Assembly (NCBI GenBank): GCA_900095095.1
Contig: FMBT01000307.1
Coordinates: 186,001 to 250,000 of the forward strand
DNA: 64,000 nucleotides
Direction: 5' to 3'
Source of the DNA: Fragilariopsis cylindrus CCMP1102
Taxonomy: Eukaryota > Bacillariophyta > Bacillariophyceae > Bacillariales > Bacillariaceae
Positions 22,149-34,338 of this stretch are shown here, piece by piece; within the stretch, counting starts at the first letter, position 1, and every line of letters starts with the position of its first letter. The position numbers and the translations under genes are program-made. The notes below the pieces were generated by a model. The model was not told where the DNA came from, ran no database searches, and saw nothing but the letters and a program-made list of their open reading frames with translations.

Positions 22149-24202
22149 ATGACGGACGTTGTTCAGAGTAGTAGTAGTGCTGTTGAGAGCGAAATGAATG
22201 GTGATGTTCCTGTTGCTACTATGACGACAAATAATAATGACGGTAATAATAATAGTAGTGATAGTAATGATAATAATAATAATAATAATAATAATGATCA
22301 TGATGATATACGTATTGGATCAATATCATCGGCACGATTTAATATATTATCCACAATGGTGGGTGGTGGATGTTTATCATTACCAATGGCATTTCAACAA
22401 TCAGGGAACGCATTATGTGGTCCAATTATGTTATTGATCACAGGAGTAATCACAGATTTTTGTTTTCGAACATTAGTGGCCACTGCTCTTAAAATAAATG
22501 GTGGTCAACCACCCAATCCGAATCGAAGTGGTAAGGATACCTATGAATCAATCACACAAATTGCCTTTGGTAATATTGGTTATCTATTTAGTATGACATT
22601 AGTGGTGATGATGTGTTTCTTTGGGACGGTAGGGTATGCTGTTCTACTACGTGACATGATGGTACCATTAAATGATGTGATTGCACCAACACATGTATTT
22701 CATCACGATCATTATGATGGTAACGTTGGTAGTAGTGGAATGATACTATTATCAAATTGGTTCCATCGTAATTTTACCATGTTTCTTGTTATCTTAATTG
22801 TCACACCATTTTGTACATTAAGAAGATTAACAGCATTAAAAAATTGTGGTGCATTATCAATGGGTTCCTTATTAATATTAGGAAGTTGTATCGTATATCG
22901 GAGTATACAATGTAATGTAAATTGTCAAAATAATAATGAACAAAAAGGAGGTGAACCATGGTATACCTATTTAAAATTATTTCCAGATTCCTTCCATGAT
23001 TTATTTAATGCTGTACCATTATATATATCATGTTTTGTTTGTCATTATAATATATTACCAGTACATAATGAATTAATTAATCCAACACCGGATCGTGTAT
23101 CATGGTGGTTACGATCCACAACATGGTTTGCAGTATTATTATATATGATCATGGGTTTCGCTGGATCAAGTTATGCACATTGTACACCCACCGGCAAAGT
23201 ACAAGGAAGTAAGTTTATAGACAGTATTACGTATATTCAGTTATATACTGTAGTACAATAATTGTACTACGAGAATTATATATTATATTGAATACCAATT
23301 ATAATGTATATATATGATATTTAACAACGAGACTAATGAATTTATATTCATTGAATATCGCATCACTCACGCTATTTTTATTCTTGCTCATTAATAACTT
23401 CGTGCTTTTAACAGACATTCTATTGGATTTTGATGAAAATGATCCACTTCTTATGGTTGGACGTATGTGTTTAGCTATTACGATTACATTAGCATTTCCA
23501 ATGTTAGTCATTCCAGGACGTGATATTATGTTACGATCATTAATTTTACCTCGATTAAAAGCACGATTACATCGACAACGACAACAATCATCATTGGAGG
23601 AGGAGGAAGAGGAAGATCCCGCCGTAGTTAATGTTAATGTTAATAGAACTATAGATGAAGAATTACAAGAATCATTATTATCTCCTGATCAACAACAACA
23701 ACATCAATCGATGGAAATAAGTGGAAATGATCATGATCACGATGATGAAGAAAATGCGGTCACAGATAATGCGGGTGCCGGAGGCGGCGGAGACGCAGAC
23801 GCAGACGACATTGTTGGAAGTAGTAACGGCAGTAGTAGTAATGTTGGTGGTGTTGGTGGTGACGATCTTCGTTCCGCTCCAACAATTGTCTTGTTATGTA
23901 CCTCCGTTCTAATATTTTGGTCAGCTGGAACTGTTGCTAGTGTTGTTAAATCAATTGATGTCGTGTGGGATTTACTAGGATCGAGTCTTAGTATTTTGTT
24001 GTCCTATTTAATCCCCGCTGGAACATACTTGGTAATTACGAATAAACAACAAAGCAGCAGCAGCAGTAGTGACAGTAATGATACAAGTGGTAGTAGTACA
24101 CGCGATCGGCTTTCTCGTGCTGTATGTTGGCTACTCCTCTGGATTATGTTTCCACTAATGATCGCATCGACTGGCAATGCAATTATTAATACCTTTTCTT
24201 AA
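22149..24202 (+). CDS. SLC38-like amino-acid transporter (AAAP family)
   Basis: AAAP/SLC38 proteins move neutral amino acids across plasma or vacuolar membranes with protons or sodium. Two exons (22149-23208, 23415-24202; phase 1) give 615 residues. After an Asn/Asp-rich cytosolic tail the family's first helix begins SARFNILSTMVGGGCLSLPM. Later landmarks are RLTALKNCGALSMGSLLIL, the AVPLYISCFVCHYNILPVHN helix and, across the splice, VQGNILLDFDENDPLL followed by ITITLAFPMLVIPGRD. A long charged, low-complexity loop lies between helices near the end (about 23560-23880), longer than in animal members. About eleven membrane segments are expected. Confidence 0.9.
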
Positions 24203-24603
24203 TAAAATGAAATTAGGCAGAATAATTGAACAGAATAAGAACAAAAATAAACATTCGATTCAATCTAACAAGGTTGTGATGAATTCGATTCGATTCGATT
24301 CATTCCTTTTGGTACTCCTACTTTAATAACTATAACGTTGCGTACTAGAGTATTATTGTTAGTTCGCATCATGGAGGGACTAAACAACTAAAAGATTGCT
24401 TCTTATTATTATCTACACAATTATTTACATTTTTCGTGTAAATTGACTCATTTCGTATTTATCTTGTCAACAGAATGTTCTCGTTTCATTCCAAGCATAA
24501 ACATAAGATATTTTTAAACGCTCAGTTCTCATTACTATTCAACAGTGTACCGTTTGTTTTTTCTATTCCTGAAATGAATCAATTGACCTTTATTTTTTTA
24601 TTT
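24203..24603. other. Convergent spacer between the transporter and FAS1 genes
   Basis: Only 3' flanking AT-rich sequence is seen, with a short run of GATTC units near 24282-24302. Confidence 0.5.
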
Positions 24604-27600
24604 TTAAGCCGGTAATAAGATATCAGTAATTGCATTGATTTTGCCATTACTCGTGAGAATATTTGTAAACTCTGGAAGGGTGTCAATACCGTTGACAGTG
24701 TAGAAAGAATCTCCGAAGTTGTCGAGTATCAGAGGTAGATTTGATGCACTTAAAAATTCGGTAGTATTGCTTCCACAACATGGAATAATTGTGTCAGGAA
24801 CGATATGATTTAATAAGATAAGTCGTGTACCATCGATATCTTCCTTCAAGGCATCGATAAAGTCTGCACCGTACGAATCAAACACTTCATCTGTCGGAGC
24901 AAAAAATGTCATTGGTCCATCACCTTCTACAAACAAATCAATATCTGTTAGAACTAACAGCTCCAAGAAGATCTCGAATTGCCCCAATAAATCTGCAGCC
25001 TCCAGAAAGTTGAATCTTAGAAAACTTGGGGTTAAAACCTGGTCAATAACATGAACAACTCCATTCTGAGCTTCATCATCAATTTCAATCAGCTTTGCTG
25101 GGGAAGTCATTGTAGATTTTTCAATACTCGGAGGAGACGACGTGAACGTAAATTCCGGACCGAATACATCGATGCACGTGCTGAACTCTCTACCATCAAC
25201 CAAGTTAGTGGAGTTTACAACTGCGCCATCGATGTCATGACAATACAGGAGCTTCTCTATGTACTCCGTTGTCCAGACGTCAAGGTCAAAGTATTTAGTG
25301 AGCAAATCAGATGGCATAATAGACGAAAAAGCATCCTCATTGGGAACAAATAGAGTGAACATCCTGAGCCTTCTGACAAATGCTCATCAAATCCAGTCGC
25401 TTCGGAAGCTTGGATAATGTTTTAAATTCGTCTGGTCGTGCTTTTATGATCTCCCAAACAGTTTGTGGAAGAGCTGAAAATCGTTTGGGCTCGTTGTGTT
25501 CATGCTTTCGACCGGAAGAAATAAGATATCAGAAATTGCATTGACTTTGGCATTACTTGTAAGCAAATCTGTAGCTTCAGGAATAGTGGTGATACCATTC
25601 ACAGAATAATCAGCAGTGTTATCTGGACTGTAATCATCAAGAAGGAGAGGATATCCAGCTGCGCTAGTAAAATTACTCGGTTTTCCAAGGCAGCAGCGGA
25701 CGATTTCACCAGAAACAACATGATTCAGTAGGAGAGTTTTTGTCGCATTCGGATCGGCCTTCAATGAATCAATGAAGTCTGTTCCATATGATTCGAACAC
25801 TTCATCATTTGGTGCGAAGATAGTAAAGGGGCCTGCACTAGAAGCAAAGTCAAGAAGATCCGCGATCTCAAGTAAATCCAACAAAACCGTGTAATCACCA
25901 GTATATTCGAAAGCCTCAACAAGGTTGTATCGCAAGAAGCTATTAGTTATCACCTGATCAATGACATGTACAGCACCATTACCTGCAACAAGGTCAACGT
26001 CCACGATGTTGGCAGAATTTGGCATAGTGACCTTTGAAAGTTGAGGTGGGGATAATGTGACAGCAACATATGGGTCGATTGCGTCGTAACAAGGGGTTAA
26101 CTTAGTTGTTCCATTCGTCAAATCTGATGACAAGACTATTTCTCCTGTCAATTCGTGGCAGAACAGCAAGATCTCAAGAAACTCGTGAGTCCAGATTTCA
26201 AAATCGAAGTATTTTTCTAAAAGATCTGAGGGAAGGGTCGATTTAAATGCATCTTCATTCGGAGCAAAAACTGTTCTCCCTACATTTTCCTTTAGGATAA
26301 CGTCAAATCCAATGGCTTCAGAAGCTCGTATGAAGGTTTTTAACTCTTCGGGGCGGGATTTGATGATTTCCCACACAGTCTTAGCAGTCTTTGGAGGCAA
26401 AATAGTTGGAGATATAGTAGAAGATGTGGACCCGTCTGGAGGATTAGTAGATATCACGGGTGACTGTATGGGCCCGTTTGTTCCAGGTAAAAACAGTATG
26501 TCATTGATGGTGTTCACCTTTGCGTTGCTAGCTAGAAGTTCTGTCAACTGAGGAAAGGTAGAAACTCCATTCACTGTGTAATTTCGAGTTTCATTAGGAT
26601 CGACGTTTTCAATCATTAAGGTTAACCCAGCGGCACTTTCGAATTGTCTATCATTCTGCTCGCAGCAGGGAACAATTTGATCTGGCACAATATGATTCAA
26701 TATAAGTTCTCGTGTTCCCTCTGGGTCAGACTTTAATTTATCAATGAATTCTTGTCCATACGATTCGAAGACCAGATCTTGCGGTGCATAAACAGTAAAA
26801 GGTCCTGGACTAGAAGCAAATTCCAAAAGGTCTGCAATAACGATTAATTCCAATAGAATACTAAATCCACCAAAGGCTTCAGCTCCCTCAGGAAGGTCAA
26901 GACGAAGAAAACTATTCGTCAAAACTTGATCGACTACGTGAATCACGCCATTGAATGCTAGCAAGTCCGGTTCTACGAGATTGGCAGGAACAGGCATGGT
27001 TGGCTTAGATATCTGAAATGGTGGCGTCGTTATCTTTTATTTCATCATAAAGACACAGAGGAAAATGAGTTAGTTTGATACAATCCTTTTTTTCGTTTGA
27101 CCAAATTTATACAATGTATCATCAGTACATATTGTGTCGTATTCACATAAGATTATATCCACATACCAGATATGCCGGATCGACAAAGTCTAAGCAAGGA
27201 AGAACGGCGGTTCCATTCTGGAACTGAAATGAAAATAATATCACACCGTCAATGTCAAGGCAGTACAGTGCTCGCTTTACATATGCATCCGTCCATACAT
27301 CGAAGTCGAAGTACTTATCGAAAAGTCCACTGGGCATGAGATTGTCAAAAGCTTCGTTATAAGCGAGAGAGAGAGAAATAAAGAGAAAAAAAAGGTGAAG
27401 AATATGGTTGAGGAGACGATTTAATTTGTGCGCCATGTATTATTCGCACCAAAGCAAAACAATAGGATGAAGAACACTTACCATTATTGTTTGGGGCAAA
27501 CAGAGTCAATTCTCCAGGCTTTTGAAGATGAGCATCAAATCCGACAGACTCTGCAGCCTCGATGAGAGTTGAAAATTCTTCCGGTCGAGATTGCAAAATA

Positions 27601-28178
27601 TCCCACGTTGTTCGGGGAAGTATTGTCGATCTCGAACTCGGCGCTGCAGATACTGTTGAATTAGATGTACTAGTGCTTGTTGGTGATTGAGTAGGAACAT
27701 TAGTCGAAACTGTGACTGGTGTAGCACTGCTAGATTGCGTCGAAGGAACGGTACTCGGCTCGATGATAGTTGGCTTAAAGCTTGGACTCTTTGGGACAAT
27801 GGTGGTTGGGGCAGTGCTACTAGGTTTTGCAGTGGTGGCGTATGCGCTAGGTTCTATTGTCAGTACAGTGCTGCTTGGTTTCAAAGTGGGTTCGTTAGTT
27901 GGGTCTTCAGTCGGGACAATAGTTGGAGAAATCGCTGGAGCTTCAATTGGATTCATCGAAGTCGTTAGGATTCGATCCCAATGATTCACATCTTCCGACA
28001 ATATCCTGCCAAGTTCCATTTCTAATAAGTCGGTGTCCTTGACCTCAATCAAAGACTTTCCTTGATGACGATGATTCCGAATCCTTCCATGAGCTGCTAA
28101 TACTTGTCGAGAGGACCAGTTCTCCAATAGACTTGTGGAGAGAATCAGACCAAACGCTGGTGGGGAAAAGAATTTCAT
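24604..28178 (-). CDS. Secreted protein with six FAS1 (fasciclin) domains in three tandem pairs
   Basis: FAS1 domains mediate adhesion at cell surfaces. Exons 28178-27482, 27351-27167 and 27033-24604 sum to a multiple of three (about 1,103 residues). The protein starts with a signal peptide (MKFFSPPAFGLILSTSLLEN). A mucin-like Thr/Ser/Pro stretch follows (about 27960-27640). Six FAS1 units come next: an A type (begins VWEIIKSRPEELKTF, contains FAPNEDAF and HVIDQV) and a B type (ILLELIVIADLL, FESYGQEF, ILNHIVP) alternate A-B-A-B-A-B. The pairs are about 27640-26480, 26390-25510 and 25470-24604. Near 25350-25500, at the start of the fifth domain, homology hops through three frames and returns to the original one, like three missing bases. 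No GPI or membrane end is seen. Confidence 0.85.
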
Positions 28179-28977
28179 TATCGAGTGACTGGCTCTGATT
28201 AATATTTGTAAAAGTTGCTTGTACAATGATTGTAAATAAGAAAGTATTACGTACTGTATGGAAGTAATCGATCGTAATAGTCTTGAATGGTGGGAACCGT
28301 GGGCTAGAGTGCTGTACAATGTCAAGGAAACGGGTTTGCTAGTTAGATTTTTTGAATTATGATTTGCTCCTTTTATCTCTTTTGTGTTGCTTTTTTCTAG
28401 ACCATAACACAATTTGAATAATAATGAGGGTATGTAAAAGAAGTGATTCAAAATTGACACCGGCATGCACAATTAGAGTGGAGGGACAGATTTAGTATTA
28501 TTCGGAGTGCATGACACCGGGCATCGAAATTGACACCAGCCGGCACAAATTAAAAACTATTTCAGACTTCTGACATCTTTGTCTTGTGCTTCATCCCATA
28601 GCACTACAGTACAAGTAGTGAGGGATTGTAGTATTATGCAATATGTAAGACTAGTGTATCTTCCATGTAGCATAGCAATGTACTAGCTTAGCACAGTAAT
28701 GGAATCTATAAAATATTCATTATGACATAATGAATTGTGAGATATCAAAACTGTCCATCTCACACTCGTTTTAAGCTACTGAGCTAAAATTCACTCAGAA
28801 CACAGTTACACCATACCACAAAGCTAGAGCACTCTTATCTTGATAACTATGAATAGTGCTCATATAAACACTGATCTCTGACCCTTTACTTCATTCAGAG
28901 CTCTCTACTGCATGCTTGGAAATGATTGTATATATTATATATTATATATTTTATTTTTACCATAATGCGTATCCTAA

Positions 28978-29120
28978 AGTTTATGACACGTATTTTGTTG
29001 ACAAACTCAATTTTAGTAAAATCAGAAAAGACAGTGAGATGAACAAGAGTCTTTTGCATCTCACTTTGTTTTCTGATTTTTGATTAATCGAGCTCGTCCA
29101 CAAAATACGTGTAATAAACT
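28978..29120. mobile_element. Foldback MITE-like element (143 bp)
   Basis: The two halves are near-complete inverted copies. The left begins AGTTTATGACACGTATTTTG and the right, read on the other strand, begins AGTTTATTACACGTATTTTG. Similarity continues inward to AATCAGAAAA and AGTGAGATG, leaving a loop of roughly 10-15 nt. No open frame fits inside, so it would be non-autonomous. A target duplication is not clear. A transcribed hairpin is the alternative. Confidence 0.65.
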
Positions 29121-29344
29121 AACTACAGTATAATAGTATTTTAAAATAAAGTAAGTCCCAAAGTTACAAATTGTTGCCTAGCAAATGACGTCATATTTAT
29201 TTTTTATGTCCACGCGCGCGAGTATATTACGATGTGGCAGAGTGCACTCCTCACAGCCATTAAATTTCGAAGCAGTTCGCGCGCCAAAACTCTTGTCATA
29301 CTTTGTATTAAAAAAAAGAAGAAATAGACGTTCCAGATTCGCTA

Positions 29345-29534
29345 CAGTATGCGCTCGATAAGAAATACACATTTAAGAAATACACGCTTTATAAGAAATA
29401 CACCAGATCGGTTTTCGCGGGATAGCCCGTGTAGTGATTGATGGGTCGTACCGAAAATCATAACAAACACACTCTCCATAAGAAACACACCAAGTCCGAA
29501 AATTGAGAGTGTATTTCTTATCGAGCGCTTACTG
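29345..29534. mobile_element. Tc1/mariner-pogo-type MITE (190 bp) with TA target duplication
   Basis: The element starts CAGTATGCGCTCGATAAG and ends with the inverse, CTTATCGAGCGCTTACTG. The terminal repeats match over about 26 bases with one mismatch and are flanked by TA on both sides (29343-29344 and 29535-29536). CAGTA ends plus TA duplication are hallmarks of the Tc1/mariner superfamily, and the CGCTCGATAA core resembles pogo/Tigger ends. Inside the left end the motif TAAGAAATACAC recurs three times (about 29358, 29374, 29391), like sub-terminal transposase sites. It has no coding capacity. Confidence 0.8.
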
Positions 29535-29697
29535 TATTACGGTAGCCCTGAATTTTGGCAAGTAAAACCTTCAGAATACAAACAAGTACAGCATTGTTGT
29601 TGTTGTTGACAAAGAATAAGAAGCCAGCAGAGGTAAAATAAGGTAACTAACATTAGTAACCACCATCAGGCATTTTTGAAATAGAGAAGAAGAAAAC

Positions 29698-31907
29698 ATG
29701 TCGAGATACAACGAAAAGAGAAATGCGCAAGCAATTAAAGATTTAGATAAAGAGCTCGATGGAGGCTACGGGCAGGAAAATTTTGAAAAGAATGCCTCAA
29801 AAGATGCTCGAGGTGCAGCTATGGGCGAAGGTGAATCAGAATTGTTCGAGAAGAAACTGAGCAAGGAAGAAAGGAAAGCAGCTAAGAAACTTGAAAGGGA
29901 TGCCAAGAGGAAGGCGAAAGGAGAAAAGGGTATGTCCAAGAATTTGAGCAGTGATGACATGAAGAAATTAGCCGAAAAGGAAGCCAAGAAAGATTTAGAT
30001 CAAATCCTTGTCGATCCCAATGCTACCAAAGAAGACAGACACGAGGCAATGCTTGAGAAACTCTCCCAAGACGAAATTGTTGTCACGTACGAATCTAGGA
30101 AGGGAAAGTTGGACCCAAATGCACGTAATATCAACGTAAGCGGCGTAACCGTGTCATTCCACGGAAAGCCTTTAATTGAAGAGACGAATCTCGTGATTAA
30201 TTACGGTAATCGATATGGATTCATCGGACCAAATGGAAGTGGTAAAAGTACAGTTATGAAGGCAATTGCTGCACGTGCTATCCCCATACCAGAAAATTTA
30301 GATATATACTTTTTGGATTGTGAATATCCTGCTCGTGACGATATCACGGCGCTCGAGGCTGTAATGGAAAGTAACAACGAGATTCAACAGCTAGAAGCGA
30401 AAGCTGAATTGCTTAATGAAGCTATGGCAGATGCTGACGAAGAGGGGCAAATGAAAATTCAGCAAACTATGGTACGTGATGAGATCGCAAACAGAACTCA
30501 AATCTATGAATAGATTCATTTCTACTCCATTATACCCCCCCCCCCCCCCCCAATTCTTCTATTCTCACATTAAGACGTCTTTTCTAAATCAACATTTTTT
30601 TCTTTTTTCAGGAAGGGATCTACAGTCGATTGGATCAACTAGACGCAAGTTCTGCTGAATCTCGAGCAACTCAAATCTTATTCGGTTTGGGTTTTACAGT
30701 GAGTATGCAGCATCAAAAAACAAAAGAGTTCAGTGGAGGATGGCGAATGCGTGTTGCACTCGCACGGGCCTTGTTCATTCAACCAGAATTTTTACTCCTC
30801 GACGAACCCACAAATCACTTGGATATGGAAGCTGTTCTGTGGCTTGAAGATTATTTATCGAATTGGGACAAAATTCTATTCTTTGTTTGTCATTCACAGG
30901 ATTTCATGAATTCAGTGTGCACTCACATCGTTCGTCTCGATATGACGTACAAAAAACTAAGATATTTCAGTGGGAATTACGACACGTATTGCTCAACACG
31001 CCGTGATCAAGATATGGTGCAAATGCGACAATACGAATCTGAACAGAGGGATATCAATGAGATCAAAGATTTCATTGCTCGTTTCGGTCACGGTACAGTT
31101 AAGATGGTCCGTCAGGCGCAGTCACGAGAACAGTTGCTAAAGAAGAAGCTCGAAGCTGGTTTGACAGAACTACCTGAACAGGATCCTGATTATAATTGGG
31201 ATTTTCCTGACGCTGGAGAGCTAGCAGTACCGGTTTTAGCCGTTGAAAATCTGAGTTTTGCATATCCAGGTGGAGTAGAACTGTACAGTAAAGTCGACTT
31301 TGGAGTCGATCTTCAAACACGTGTTGCATTGGTGGGGCCGAATGGTGCTGGAAAAACAACACTGGTCAAACTCATGACGGGTGATTTGAATCCAACTAAG
31401 GGAGCTGTAAAACGAAACACGCATCTGCGAATCTCCCGTTTCACTCAGCATTTCGAAGAAAAACTCGATTTGTCTATGACACCGATGGATTTTTTCAAGC
31501 AGAAGGTCATGCCAAAGGCGACAATCGAAAAGATCCGACCTTGGTTGGGAAGGTATGGTTGTACTGGTGATCAACAGTCTCAAGTTATGGATCAACTCTC
31601 AGCGGGTCAGAAAGCTCGAATTGTGTTTGCTATCATTGCGCACGAAAGGCCCCATTTACTTATGCTGGACGAACCGACAAATCCTTTAGATATGGAATCG
31701 ATTGACGCTCTTGCTAAATGTATCAATAACTTTAAGGGAGGTGTATTGATGGTGAGTCATGACATGAGATTGATCTCTCAGTGCGCTCAACAAATTTATG
31801 TCTGCGACCACAAAAAAGTGTCACTATACAGGGGTGACATCATGAATTTCAAGCTCCATCAGAAGAAAGAAAACGCCAAGAATCTGGCACAGCATATGAA
31901 CGGATAA
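29698..31907 (+). CDS. ABCF2: ABCF2/ARB1-type ABC-F ATPase
   Basis: ABC-F ATPases act on ribosomes; ARB1/ABCF2 works in 40S and 60S biogenesis in nucleus and cytosol. Two exons (29698-30471, 30612-31907; phase 0) give 689 residues. A Lys/Glu-rich N-terminal extension of about 140 residues precedes the first nucleotide-binding domain: Walker A GPNGSGKST near residue 177, signature FSGGWRMRVALARAL and Walker B LLLDEPTNHLD. The second domain has GPNGAGKTT near 500, signature LSAGQKARIVFA and LMLDEPTNPLD, with Pro where His is usual. There are no membrane helices, as in all ABC-F proteins. The splice QQTM/EGIYSRLDQLDA restores the family's inter-domain start. Confidence 0.95.
30535..30551 (+). 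repeat. Poly-C run of 17 nt inside the ABCF2 intron
   Basis: Seventeen consecutive C residues lie about 60 bp upstream of the 3' splice site at 30611. Such a run is unusual in this AT-rich DNA. Its exact length is uncertain because homopolymers are error-prone. Confidence 0.7.
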
Positions 31908-32201
31908 AGCATGTATCCATCCATTATTACAGTTAAAATAAACCACTCTATTTCTATTCATCAATCCTATATCGTTGAGGACTACAACCGCATCTAATTT
32001 TTTCGATAGAATTTCCCATAGTGTAGGAAGAATTGTATTAACATAAGTCCTAGCAGTAGGAACGTTAGGGGTATACTAGTGGTAGTAATGAATGATAGTC
32101 CTAATGATAATATTGTGCACACCGTTGCACAACAATCTTAAAGGACCAATAACGGAAATTAGTATTCTTAAATATCATGATAAGTTAAATATCTTGATCA
32201 T

Positions 32202-34338
32202 CTATCTACCAGCACGGTGTGGTGCCTTCTTGTTTTTATTTTTCTTCTTCTTGCTCGCCGATGATGACTTTTTCGTTTCTGAATCACTTATTGATTTTGA
32301 AGGTGTATTCGAATCATCTGATTTCATCATAGAGTCGAACATTTGTTTTTTTTCATTCTCTTCTTTTTCCCGTGTTTCATCATCCATCACGTCATTCTTC
32401 GTTTCGTCAATCGATGTAGGAATTTTTGTTCTTCCACCAAAAGTTTTCTGAATTGTGTTGTCTTGCGTCATGTCCCAAAGAGCTATTTCTTTCGCACCTC
32501 CTCCACATCCCAAAAGCCACGGTGAGGATGGATAGAAATTCAGCGTAAATAATTTTCCAACTTTCATGTCTTTATTTATTTTAGCTTTTGGAGGTAAAAT
32601 AGAAGATTTATCAATCGAGGAATTGAATGTATCCCAAATTGTCACCGTTTTATCGAGAGCGCATGTTGCCATCATACCAGGAACATGGCTATAAAAATGA
32701 AACAAAAAGACCAGTCAAGACAGAGTGAGATAAATGTTTAAGTCGCAAGGACACACAAGCATTCATGATATATAATGGAGCGATGATGGTAATACTCTTC
32801 GAAAAACTTACGGATTATATGATAAATCACTAACTCCTCCGAATTCATTCGCGACAATTGACCATAGTGGAGTCTTGGTCGTAAATTTACGAACATCCCA
32901 ACACATTACAGTCCCGTCTTCGCAGGCAGCTGTCAGGCAATGGGGGTTGAAAGGGTCCCATGCCAGTGATTCGCAATCGGCGGAATTTTCACCTGTTTAA
33001 ATTATCTGTAGCTCTGGCATCAACGAGGGCTACAGTGCGATCATACGATCCTGTAGCGAGAAGTGTTCCTTCCTTTGGATGCCACAGAACGGATTGTACC
33101 TTATCTGTATGATGTCTAAGTGTACCGGCGTTGGCTTGGTCAGAGTTAGCCTGTGTTACATCCCATAACTTTACAGTACAGTCAGCAGATCCACTGGCAA
33201 TTACCTGACGATGAACTTTATTCCATGATAATGACATGACAGCATCTGTATGACTACCAATTTTCAGAGATGAATCTTTGGCCGGTGTCAGTGTATTATT
33301 CATTCGTTGCTTATCAGATTCATTCATCATATTATGTCTCATAATCGCATCAGCCATAGATGTATCTTCTCCACCTAAAACACAGGACGGTTCAAGAGCA
33401 TTCAATACATCTAGATTCCAAATCTCAATTCCTGGAGTAAAGGTTCCTACCGCACAAAAATTTCCAGCTGAACCGGTCGGACCGATATCACCATGACTCA
33501 AACACAAAGGAAATGCAGGAAGAGGAATATCATGATGTACAAATAAATTTCCAGAATCCTGTTCGTATACCATAACCTCCAAAGTTGCAAACTCCTAAAA
33601 AAGGTAGTAAACGAAGATACATTCCATTAGTTTACTATCTCGTATCTCAAAATAGATCATTACATGGAATGCGGATATGAGAATCAAATCGTAATCTGCA
33701 ACTACTTACCTCTTCGGTCTTCGCCAGAACAACTATAGCGTCAGTACTACGAATGAGAACATCCTCAGCATCACTCCCTCATCAGCATCGTCATCATCGT
33801 CGTCCATGTATGTGGGAGCATTTGTTTGAGAAATACCGATTGCATTCAATCCCTCTATGTCAACAGGCATGTACTCTCTAGTATCAGGAACATCTGCCAA
33901 ATCATCTTCGTCATCTGATTCACCATCATTCGATTCACCATCATCCGATTCATCATCCGAACCAATATTTTCAATTACATTCTCCAAATCTATTTCTTTT
34001 GTTTCCAATACTTCGTTATTATCAACCAACAATTTACCGATAGCTGCTCCTTTCACTGCTTCATCGTCGTCCTCGTCACTAGAATATTCGTCCATTCGAA
34101 GATCGGCAGGGAGATTATTTGCTATTTTTGGCAGGGATTTCTTGACTTTATTTTTTGATTCTTTACTCTTGATTTGATGTCCCACCGAACTGGCTTTGGC
34201 GGCGTCATCCATATCTTCTTCGTTCATGTTGTGATTCTCCATCATTGCAATTAGGTCAATTTCTGTTTGACTGAATTCATACTTTTTAGGATTCGGATCG
34301 GCGACCCCAGCTGGAACCCATACAATTGAAGAAATCAT
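32202..34338 (-). CDS. PWP1: PWP1 (periodic tryptophan protein 1), WD40 ribosome-biogenesis factor
   Basis: PWP1 is a nucleolar WD40 protein needed for rRNA transcription and 60S assembly. The start chosen is ATG 34338 (MISSIVWVPAGV), matching the family's opening; longer frames begin without ATG. Exons 34338-33710, 33594-32812 and 32688-32202 total a multiple of three (about 632 residues). An acidic N-terminal region is followed by family blocks: SGNLFVHHDIPLPAFPLCLS, IEIWNLDVLNALEP, HTDAVMSLSWNKVHRQVIAS, HTDKVQSVLWHPKEGTLLAT and the later ALDKTVTIWD. It ends in a basic tail (KKKKNKNKKAPHRAGR). Homology changes frame twice, near 33770 (one base short) and near 32996 in an AAA run (one base extra), cancelling each other. 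The short spacer to ABCF2 (31908-32201) holds only 3' flanks. Confidence 0.88.

Larger units (their letters stand above)
28179..29697. other. Gene-poor 1.5-kb spacer with two MITE-like elements
   Basis: This divergent spacer lies between the FAS1 and ABCF2 starts. It holds a foldback element (28978-29120) and a pogo-like MITE (29345-29534), listed separately, plus a TATATTA-rich run near 28928-28953. No gene is seen. Confidence 0.55.

Noticed and set aside
27143-27436. Frame beginning MAHKLNRLLNHIL as a separate gene start
   Set aside because: Its first part is intron sequence of the FAS1 gene; only the portion from 27351 is an exon.
29358-29402. Three spaced TAAGAAATACAC copies as a possible CRISPR-like array
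   Set aside because: They lie inside a TA-flanked inverted-repeat element, with spacing too short and uneven for CRISPR, in a eukaryotic context.
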